Shown here one piece after another: positions 7,581 through 14,631 of a stretch of 14,631 nucleotides of DNA. The position numbers were made by a program, and so were the translations under genes. Source of the DNA: Isotricha intestinalis. Lineage: Eukaryota; Ciliophora; Litostomatea; Vestibuliferida; Isotrichidae. Location: NCBI GenBank assembly GCA_023807065.1, contig JAJJLU010004337.1:1-14631 (forward strand). The letters run 5' to 3'. How positions within the stretch are numbered: position 1 is the stretch's first letter; every line of letters starts with the position of its first letter. The notes under the pieces are model-generated. The model saw only the letters and a program-made list of their open reading frames with translations. It was not told the DNA's origin and made no database searches.

Positions 7581-8398
7581 GAAAAGAGATTTTTTATTCA
7601 GATAATAATGATAACAAAAAAAATAAAAACCAATATTATTATACTGAAAAATTAATTAATAATAATTATAAGAGTTTTTATGTTGTTCATTTAATTATAG
7701 CTCAAGAAAACACTGAAGCCGGGAATTATTATAATAAACCAACTTTTGATTTTTTAAAAACACAATTAAGAGCTGATTTGAAAAGAAAAAGAAACTTTAA
7801 TATCATTGAAGATTTTATGCAATCTCTCGCTTTATTTTCTCAACAATTTTTTGAAAATAGAATTAATTTAAATGAATTAGAAATTAAAGATGATAAAATT
7901 ATTTATAATTGCAAAAAAGAAAATAGATTAAATAAATGGAAAACAAATGAAATTGGGATTCCTGATTTTTATGGTAATATTTATAAAACAAATTATACTT
8001 GTGAAAGAAAAGAATTTAAAGAAAATGAAAAAACTATTCATATGATAAAATTTATAATTGAAATTCCTGGAAGAGTGAATAGTGATTTTAAAAATCAAAA
8101 CAATGATTTTATACCAAAAATCATTAGAAAAAAATTTACATATTATTTTGAGTTTAGTGGATTTTTTTCTGTGGATACATATTATGATGATGTTATTTTA
8201 TTATATGATCAAATTCATATAAATGATGATAATCATTCCAAATCTAAATTTTATTTAAATTTTCAGTTTGAACTTCCTAATTTTCATATTGATAATCAGA
8301 AAACTATAATTAATAATATTCCAAATGAAGGAATTTATTGTTTTGAATATTATTTTTATAAAGGAGATGATAATAATGATGATATTATTGATATATAA
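7577..8398 (+). CDS. Alpha-crystallin (Hsp20-like) C-terminal portion of the same GTPase gene
   Basis: These 273 codons are open but start with TTG. The first ATG comes only at 7817, inside a conserved-looking helix, so an independent start is unlikely and the segment is the 3' part of the gene starting at 6627. FNLRKEIF continues the end of the G domain, and FYVVHLIIAQE (about 34-44, counting from 7577) looks like a further strand of that domain. A helical stretch DFMQSLALFSQQFF follows. Residues about 155-262 resemble an alpha-crystallin domain: FIIEIPGRV (159-167), YYFEFSGFF (189-197), FYLNFQFELPN (225-235) and NEGIYCFEYYF (250-260). These match the family's v.lPGv / i.G / GsF.r.f.LP / NGvL.i order. 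Such domains bind unfolding proteins. The assignment is by pattern alone. The protein ends with an acidic Asp/Asn tail. The open frame argues that this part is still under selection. Confidence 0.75.
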   Translation: MRKEIFYSDNNDNKKNKNQYYYTEKLINNNYKSFYVVHLIIAQENTEAGNYYNKPTFDFLKTQLRADLKRKRNFNIIEDFMQSLALFSQQFFENRINLNELEIKDDKIIYNCKKENRLNKWKTNEIGIPDFYGNIYKTNYTCERKEFKENEKTIHMIKFIIEIPGRVNSDFKNQNNDFIPKIIRKKFTYYFEFSGFFSVDTYYDDVILLYDQIHINDDNHSKSKFYLNFQFELPNFHIDNQKTIINNIPNEGIYCFEYYFYKGDDNNDDIIDI

Positions 8399-8448
8399 AT
8401 TTATAAAAATTCAATTTTTTTTAATATAAAATTTATATTAATTGAAAT
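8399..8448. terminator. Convergent 3' junction with inverted repeat
   Basis: Fifty bases separate two convergent TAA stops. At 8421-8441 lies a perfect inverted repeat with ten-base arms (TTAATATAAA / TTTATATTAA) around one A. TTCAATT at about 8410-8416 and AATTGAAA further out extend it imperfectly. Both transcripts must end here or overlap, so the element may serve 3' end formation for both strands. This function is inferred from position only. Confidence 0.4.
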
Positions 8449-11400
8449 TTAATACATTTTATAAAAAAATATTAAGATATTTTCATATTCATCCATTTTC
8501 CTTAAAACAAATAGAGAATAGACCCAAATTATCAAAAAAACCACAATAATAAATGAATAAGATATCAAAGAACCATTTTTTTTAATATTATTATAATTTT
8601 TTTCAACTTCTTCAATAATAATTTTAGAATAACTTTCAAAAATATAAATGAATGCATGAATACAATCATTATTAATTCTATTTAAATCATCACTACTAAT
8701 TATTTCTACTCCTTTTATAATTGTATTATTTTTCACATAATCATAATATAAGTTTGTTAATTCTTGATAAATAAAATCTAATTCAATCATTAATCCATTT
8801 TCATTTAAACTTCCACAATTCTTTTTACATTCATTTCTCCTAATTTCGGGATCAGTAAAAAAACCATTTCCTATTGAAGAATTTTCATTTTTATCAATTG
8901 ATGTATTTGCTGCTATATCACATAAATTATTTTTAATATTTAATGAATATTCTAATTCTTTTAATTTTTTTAAAACTTGTTTGTTTTCTCCAATAAATAT
9001 TTTAATATTTGATTCAAGTATTGCCCCTTGAACATATAATATATAATAAAAGGAATTTTCAAGAAATTTTAATTGAGAATTTTCTTCTGGATAAATATTA
9101 ACTTTATAATAATTCAAAAAATCTTCATTAGGAAAAAAAGAGTTTCTTGGAATAAAATCTACTTTATTAATAATTGAACTTATTTCAGCATAATATACTA
9201 ATTCTAATACTTTTGGAATTCTTTCTAAAAAGTTCATTGATATAGAAAATGAATATGAAAAACCATCTTTTATTTTTATTGTATAAAATATATCTATTAT
9301 TAAAATAATATTCATGAAAATAAAACATATTACTACTATAATTAAAGAAAAAACAAAAAAATTTGGCAAAAAGAATTTTTGCTGACTATACCCATCATTT
9401 TTTTCAATATCATCAATTTTTGATTCTTTTGGATGAATATTTAATATTTTATTATTATTTAAACTACTGCTATTCCTAGAATTAGTTTCTTTTTTGGAAA
9501 TTCTTTTTGGATTTCTTGACATTCTTTTTTTTCTTTTTTTTTCTTCAAATAACATTTTAATTTCTTTTTCTTTATTATTCTCAAAAATATAAATATTTTT
9601 ACCATTAAATTCTTCTAAAATTAATTTAAAATATTTTACTTGTTCTTCAAAGTAATCTTTTCCTGAAGACACTTTAAACAAATGCAATAATATATATTTT
9701 ATTATTTTTTTATCATCCATTAATGATTTCCAATGAAAAACAAAAACAATTAAAGAAAGGATAATAATTGCAACAGAAAAGGATAAAATAATAATTAAAA
9801 AATCAGAATAAAAATCTAGTAATATTTTACTTGATAAAAATGACAATTCTTGAAAAATATATTTTAAATTTTGAATTACATTATATATATTATAAAAATT
9901 TAACTTTTCAAAATTAGAAGGAGGGATAATTTTTCCATCAAAATTTAAATAATTTTCGTTATAAAAATATTCAATATTACATAAATCTTTTTCTTCATAA
10001 TAAATTTTACTAAGTAAATATTGATATAAACTTATCTCTTCAAAAAAAGAAGAATTCCTTTCTAAAAAATTCCAATTAAATCCAACTATATTATAAATAT
10101 TTTGTTTATATAACAAATTAAATATATTATTCATTCCTCTATTGGAACTTAAAGAATGAATAAAAGAAATAAATTCATTTGAATTTTCTCTTAACTTTTT
10201 TAATTTCCAAGCAATTAAGGATTTAAATTTATAATTTTCTTCTTTCTTTGTTGAAATTAGGAAGCATTCTCTTAATATTATTATAGATGAAAGATATATA
10301 CCAGTTTTTACTCTTTCTAAATATACATTACATGTAAATAAATTTTTATGTTTCTTTAATTTTTTTCTTTTTATAATTTCTAAAATAAAAGCAAGAATTA
10401 TAATGATAAAATATATATAAATTATTATTTTATTTATTATTTGACTTCTTTTTGGTAAATTTTCATTTACACTAAATATTTTTTTTATTAATTGTTCATT
10501 AATTAATTCTTTTGATTCTAAAGGCTTAAATCCTTTGATAATAGTAATTTCAGTTAAATCTTGTTTTGGTTCTTCATTTCTTCTTGCACTTTGAACAAGT
10601 TTAATTTCATTATTATTGTTAGAAAAATTATTAGTATTATTTTTGTTTATAGATAAAGAATTATTGTTTAATAATCCAACTTTTGAATTTTGAAAAGAAT
10701 TACTATTATTTAAATCTAAAATATTAATATTGTTTAAATTTTCTAAAAATCTTAATCCTTTTTTTACCGAAGGTAAAGGAGTTATAGGAGATTTTGGGCT
10801 GAATAATTCAGTTTTAGTTTCTCTTTTAAAATTAGATTTTTTTTGGGTGCTTAAATAATTATTCATATTTGAATTTTTATCATCATTATTATTCTCATAA
10901 GTAAAGTTTTCTTCTATCATTGATAAATTGATTATAGGATTAAAATAAGAATATCTTCTATTTATAGGTAAAATATTTTTAATAATATCACTAGTTCTTT
11001 CTGCTAAATCTTTTGCAGTTGTCTTTTCTTTTATTTTTACTATATAATAAGAAATATTACCAATTATTTTAGAATAAAAAGTTGCTTCAAAACTTTTTGA
11101 ATGTTTCCCTTTATAATTTGGAGATTTATCTTTTATATAATTATGATTTGGAGGAGAAATTTTTAATCTTTCTCCTAAACATTTTACTCTTTGATACCAT
11201 TCAATATCTAATCCTATTTCATATATTGTTTTAATTAAATTTGATAATCCTTCTAAAATTTGTTTTTTTTCTATATATTGTTTATATACTCTTGAATTCT
11301 TTTGTAAATTTTTTATTGAATTTTTCATACTTCTATATTTAAACATTTTTTCTTGTGGAACATTTGAAAAAATTGATAATGCTTTATCTTCTATTTTTAG

Positions 11401-13959
11401 ATTTGGTCCTAAATTCTTATTTTCTTTTTTTAATTTGGAAGAAAGAAATGATTCATTCAAACCAAAAAATTCACAAAAATTTAAATGTAATATTTCAAAC
11501 ATTTTCATATTAAAAAAAAACAATTGTTCAAAATCTCTACATAAAGAAATAAAAGAGAATTTTTGGTCTAAAAAAACAGAATAAATTAACAAATTTTCAT
11601 TATCATTAGAAGTTAATTTAAAATTTATAATTATATGAAAAGAATTATGAAAATTAGGTAAAATTCTGCATTCAAAAAAACAATTGACTAAATATTTTTC
11701 TGAATCTAAAATAAAACTTCTTTTAGTAAAACTTGCATTAGGAATAAATAAAAATTGTTTCATAATATAATTATGTGCTTCTTTAATTTCAAATGGAATC
11801 ATTTCATGAAAATCATTTTGAATTATTTTAGATTTTGAATAACCTAATGCTTCTCTAAAAATATTATTAATATAAGAAATTAAAAAAGTATCAGAAGAAT
11901 TACTTAAAGTTATTATCATTGGATATTTCATATTAAATTCTTTTTCATCTTCATCTATTTCATTAATGATTGATGAATATTGATAATGTTGATCAAATGC
12001 ACCTTCTAATTTTTCTGGAATTTGATGATGAATTAAAAAAAAATAATTTGTTAATAAATAACATATTTCACAATTACGTAATACTCTTCCTTTTAAATAA
12101 TTTGTTAAAATATTTTGTAATTTTTCATCATTTTCTTTTATTATGTTACACGACAATAAAAATTCATTAAAAGTTTTTTGATTTAATGATGAAAATTTTA
12201 AATTTTTATTCATTTTTTTTCTAAAAGAAAATACTATCTCAAGGTTTTCAAAATTATTTAAAAGTAGTTGTTTTATTATTTCATTTACTATTGAAAAAGT
12301 TACATATTTATTTAAATGCTTCATTATAAATTGTTGTCTCTTTTTATTTATTAATGTTTCATTATTATAATATTTTTTTTCAACCAATACTTTTTCATAA
12401 AATATTTTTTCTAAAATTATTTTTTTTATTTCATAAAAATAATAATTTGTCAGGAATTTCATTTTATTAGAATATTGTAAATATTTATTGGCAAAATATA
12501 AAGATAAATAAATTTTATTTGAAATTGAATATATATATTGTACATGTATAATACAATAATCTTGAAGGATCTGGGTAAATTTTCTGGTTTTATAAAGATT
12601 AAAAATTCTATTTGTAATTTCTTGTTCTCCAATAATCAATAATTGTTCATTCATAATTTCAGATTGATTTTGGTTAGTTAAAGAAATAGTTTTGAATAAT
12701 GAATTGCAAATACAATTTGATAGAATACATTTTTGTTTATGAGTATTTATTAATTCATATACCTCATCTATATTTGTAAAATTAGTATTACGAAATTTAG
12801 AATAAGCACATATAAATTCATAAATTTCTCCAACATGTGTATTTTTTTCTTCTGTGTTAAATAAATTAACACTAAATAAATATGAATAATATTGTTTATT
12901 TTTATATAATATAATAGATAGGATTAAAAGTGATGTACCAATTGAAGTAATTAATTTTAAAATTGAAAATCCTTGAGTCATTTTTTCTTGGCTTTTAATC
13001 ACATAATATAATATTATTTCTATTATTCCACTATACCAACAAAATATTATAATCCCTAGATTATAAATTGGAACTATAGAACTTGAATAAAAACAATATC
13101 TTTTTATATTGGAAATTATAAAAAAAGAAAGGAAAGAAACCAAAATAATACAAATTATTAATCGTATTTTACTTCTTTTTAATTCATTAAAAATATAAGT
13201 GTAACCATAAATAGGCTGAAAAAAAATAAATATTAAAATAAAAATATCTTGTCTTCTACTATAATATAATGGGATTCCAAAAGATGAAAATAAACAAAAA
13301 ATATTATTTAACCTTAGAAAAAGATATGCAATAAAATATAAAATAATAAATGAAAATATGTTTAATATCATTGTGATTTTTACTGAAAATACATTATTTG
13401 AAAAATAATTTTGAATATATTTAATATTTTTTCTTTCTATGTTTGATGAATTTGTTATAATATTTTTTATTATTGGAGATATGATTCCAAAAGATAAATA
13501 TTCACATATTAATTCAGAAAAAAAATTTACAATTAAAACTAAATATGTTATTATTCTTATATATATTTCAATATTATCAGACTTACTTAATAGTTTATTT
13601 GTTTTGTATTTTTTTAATGTTTTTGAATCTCTAAAATTGCTTTTTAATTGTAAATAAACAATTGAATAATAGATTATAATACCAATACAAATCAAAAATA
13701 TTATTAATGAGAATAATTGATAATTTGTGTCTATTATTTTAAAAGAAGAATCAAAAATTGTTATTCTTTTTAAAATTGAATGAATTGAAGTAATATTATT
13801 TATATTGGATTCAAAATTTCTAATATTATTAGTTGAAAGTATTATTCCTAAAAATTTAAACAAAAAATATGAAAAATAATATAAATTATTCCTTGGAAAA
13901 CTTTTTCTTATCAAATATATTAATTCTAAAAGAGATTCATTTTTTGTTTTATTTTCCAT
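8449..13959 (-). CDS. Giant multi-pass membrane PAS protein, TmcB-like
   Basis: The protein has 1836 residues with about 12 membrane segments: eight between about 25 and 350, then single spans near 1173-1193, 1383-1405, 1533-1555 and 1793-1816. A helical region (about 380-660) contains IHVQYIYSISNKIYLSLYFA, the kind of half-TPR repeat found in TmcB-like proteins. A PAS domain follows at about 678-785; NNIFREALGYSKSKII and HEMIPFEIKEAHNYIMKQFL match the PAS core and the following mP...H..f motif. A linker of about 1040-1150 is rich in Asn and Ser and carries SPKSPITPLP, possible proline-directed phosphorylation sites. Between spans 10 and 11 lies a basic KKRKKRMSRNPKR patch. The loop before the last span has Cys residues (CDIAANTS; NECKKNCGS..NGL) typical of the family. 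No cyclase or kinase domain is present. It is probably a membrane sensor in which PAS binds a small ligand or cofactor; the ligand is unknown. The ATG at 13957-13959 is the first in frame. Confidence 0.85.
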   Translation of the reverse strand: MENKTKNESLLELIYLIRKSFPRNNLYYFSYFLFKFLGIILSTNNIRNFESNINNITSIHSILKRITIFDSSFKIIDTNYQLFSLIIFLICIGIIIYYSIVYLQLKSNFRDSKTLKKYKTNKLLSKSDNIEIYIRIITYLVLIVNFFSELICEYLSFGIISPIIKNIITNSSNIERKNIKYIQNYFSNNVFSVKITMILNIFSFIILYFIAYLFLRLNNIFCLFSSFGIPLYYSRRQDIFILIFIFFQPIYGYTYIFNELKRSKIRLIICIILVSFLSFFIISNIKRYCFYSSSIVPIYNLGIIIFCWYSGIIEIILYYVIKSQEKMTQGFSILKLITSIGTSLLILSIILYKNKQYYSYLFSVNLFNTEEKNTHVGEIYEFICAYSKFRNTNFTNIDEVYELINTHKQKCILSNCICNSLFKTISLTNQNQSEIMNEQLLIIGEQEITNRIFNLYKTRKFTQILQDYCIIHVQYIYSISNKIYLSLYFANKYLQYSNKMKFLTNYYFYEIKKIILEKIFYEKVLVEKKYYNNETLINKKRQQFIMKHLNKYVTFSIVNEIIKQLLLNNFENLEIVFSFRKKMNKNLKFSSLNQKTFNEFLLSCNIIKENDEKLQNILTNYLKGRVLRNCEICYLLTNYFFLIHHQIPEKLEGAFDQHYQYSSIINEIDEDEKEFNMKYPMIITLSNSSDTFLISYINNIFREALGYSKSKIIQNDFHEMIPFEIKEAHNYIMKQFLFIPNASFTKRSFILDSEKYLVNCFFECRILPNFHNSFHIIINFKLTSNDNENLLIYSVFLDQKFSFISLCRDFEQLFFFNMKMFEILHLNFCEFFGLNESFLSSKLKKENKNLGPNLKIEDKALSIFSNVPQEKMFKYRSMKNSIKNLQKNSRVYKQYIEKKQILEGLSNLIKTIYEIGLDIEWYQRVKCLGERLKISPPNHNYIKDKSPNYKGKHSKSFEATFYSKIIGNISYYIVKIKEKTTAKDLAERTSDIIKNILPINRRYSYFNPIINLSMIEENFTYENNNDDKNSNMNNYLSTQKKSNFKRETKTELFSPKSPITPLPSVKKGLRFLENLNNINILDLNNSNSFQNSKVGLLNNNSLSINKNNTNNFSNNNNEIKLVQSARRNEEPKQDLTEITIIKGFKPLESKELINEQLIKKIFSVNENLPKRSQIINKIIIYIYFIIIILAFILEIIKRKKLKKHKNLFTCNVYLERVKTGIYLSSIIILRECFLISTKKEENYKFKSLIAWKLKKLRENSNEFISFIHSLSSNRGMNNIFNLLYKQNIYNIVGFNWNFLERNSSFFEEISLYQYLLSKIYYEEKDLCNIEYFYNENYLNFDGKIIPPSNFEKLNFYNIYNVIQNLKYIFQELSFLSSKILLDFYSDFLIIILSFSVAIIILSLIVFVFHWKSLMDDKKIIKYILLHLFKVSSGKDYFEEQVKYFKLILEEFNGKNIYIFENNKEKEIKMLFEEKKRKKRMSRNPKRISKKETNSRNSSSLNNNKILNIHPKESKIDDIEKNDGYSQQKFFLPNFFVFSLIIVVICFIFMNIILIIDIFYTIKIKDGFSYSFSISMNFLERIPKVLELVYYAEISSIINKVDFIPRNSFFPNEDFLNYYKVNIYPEENSQLKFLENSFYYILYVQGAILESNIKIFIGENKQVLKKLKELEYSLNIKNNLCDIAANTSIDKNENSSIGNGFFTDPEIRRNECKKNCGSLNENGLMIELDFIYQELTNLYYDYVKNNTIIKGVEIISSDDLNRINNDCIHAFIYIFESYSKIIIEEVEKNYNNIKKNGSLISYSFIIVVFLIIWVYSLFVLRKMDEYENILIFFYKMY

Positions 13960-14117
13960 TCAAAAATATATAACATCAAATATTCTAATTATTTAAATTA
14001 CTAATTCATGATTATTTAATTTATTTTTTAATTTTGTTGTATTAAATTGAAAAAATGTAAATAAATTTAAATTCAATAATAATATTTTTTTATAAGAACT
14101 GTTAACTATAATATAAA
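13960..14117. other. Upstream region of the PAS gene, nothing else recognised
   Basis: This A+T-rich DNA lies between the PAS protein start and the Hsp70 relic. It presumably holds the PAS gene promoter, but no element is recognisable. Confidence 0.4.
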
Positions 14118-14631
14118 AAAAGAGTTTAATTAATCAATGGAGTCTTTTTTCAACTTCTTCTTTTATTTATTTTCAATTTCTTCATATTCAATTGAGAAAA
14201 ATTTTTATAATACCTTAACTTAATATTTTGTTCTGGTTGAATAAATTCTATTATGTGAGTGAAAAGACTAGTTGTGTATCTCAAAGTTTTATTTCTTTAA
14301 TTAATATCTATTTCTTTGGAATCAATATTATATTTTTATTTTGTATATTAATATCTTTTCTTCTGTTTATTTTAAATAGGTGTCATAAATATTTTCTTGA
14401 TAAAAATACTTTTTGTTTTGAATAGTTTCATTAGTAAAATTTTCATCATTATTTGTTATGTTTTTTATTTCTGCTTCATTTGACCAGCATTATTTTCTAT
14501 GAAATGAAACTCTATCATTATTTCCTGTAATTATAACTTGTTTTGTTTCTTTTTCTTATACATAAGATTAATGATAGTCACATAAGAGTCAAATTCTTGT
14601 TAAATTCTTCTTTTTCTTTAATATTTCTGAT
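14118..14631 (-). pseudogene. Decayed Hsp70 C-terminal region, continuing off the right edge
   Basis: On the minus strand, one frame from about 14555 down to 14369 reads EKETKQVIITGNNDRVSF, stop, then SNEAE, NNDE and ENIYDTYLK, with several in-frame stops (TAA, TGA). This follows the end of the canonical Hsp70 substrate-binding domain: DKxT..K.ITITNDxGRLS, then NEAE, DE, KN..E.Y.Y. The distance from the IT of ITND to NEAE (17 residues) is exactly that of typical Hsp70. Further on, about 14189-14120, EYEEIENK-stop-KKKLKKDSID weakly resembles EEFEhKqKELEkvCNPII in another frame. Many stops and frame shifts make it a pseudogene. The other genes here use TAA as stop, so reassigned stops do not rescue it. 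It is closer to ordinary cytosolic-type Hsp70 than to the Hsp110-like genes at 1-4386. The match is firm to about 14369 and weaker beyond. Confidence 0.62.

Noticed and set aside
7531..7586. A 56-base GT-AG intron that would shift the frame correctly
   Set aside because: Joining its ends creates TAG at the junction, and it would remove the residues after G4. No other nearby GT-AG pair gives a sensible protein.
11970..13657. Two short plus-strand frames inside the PAS gene
   Set aside because: Antisense to continuous coding sequence, with no domain or start context.
14228..14425. Plus-strand frame of 65 codons with a hydrophobic middle
   Set aside because: Begins at TTG, has no flanking support and is the complement of the Hsp70 relic.
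14369..14555. A living Hsp70 with TAA and TGA reassigned to amino acids
   Set aside because: Other genes in the window stop at TAA and use CAA and TGG normally, and the relic also needs frame changes.
1..14631. CRISPR array, tRNA, rRNA, transposon or telomere repeats
   Set aside because: No spaced direct repeats, cloverleaf, conserved rRNA core, transposase motifs or telomeric repeat were seen.

Overview
The window is a very A+T-rich stretch of eukaryotic nuclear DNA (roughly four-fifths A+T by eye) with five protein-coding genes. They are a NEK-type protein kinase with a long Asn-rich tail, two divergent Hsp110/Hsp70-superfamily proteins, a GTPase joined to an alpha-crystallin-like domain, and a giant multi-spanning PAS protein of the TmcB-like type. 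All five genes end in TAA, Gln is CAA/CAG and Trp is TGG, so the standard genetic code fits. No intron is needed anywhere, even across 1836 codons. TmcB-like PAS proteins with many membrane spans, NEK kinases and Asn-rich tails together suggest a protist. My best guess is a ciliate with the standard code (not a Tetrahymena/Paramecium-type code); a parabasalid or another A+T-rich anaerobic protist is the alternative. This assignment is inference.

Layout. 1-1791 (+) is the 3' part of an Hsp110-like gene that runs off the left edge. 1792-2355 is non-coding, but at about 2199-2300 it holds a decayed second copy of part of that gene. 2356-4386 (-) is a complete, divergent Hsp110 paralogue facing the first one tail to tail. 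A 71-base gap separates its start from the head-to-head NEK kinase gene at 4458-6332 (+). 6333-6626 is a gap with two small palindromes. 6627-8398 (+) is one GTPase/alpha-crystallin gene split by a -1 frame disruption at about 7547-7580. Only 50 bases, carrying an inverted repeat, separate its stop from the stop of the convergent PAS membrane protein at 8449-13959 (-). About 14118-14631 (-) carries the decayed end of an ordinary Hsp70 gene, running off the right edge.

How the genes relate. This is a eukaryotic locus, so neighbours need not act together. Still, five pieces belong to the chaperone world: two Hsp110-like genes, one Hsp110 fragment, one Hsp70 pseudogene and one protein with a small-heat-shock-type domain. 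The Hsp110 pieces look like the product of local duplication and decay. The most notable items are the GTPase-alpha-crystallin fusion, the disruption in it (which falls on homopolymers that include a retrovirus-type T TTT TTA slippery heptamer in the correct phase), and the two gene relics. I saw no tRNA, rRNA, CRISPR array, transposase or telomeric repeat.
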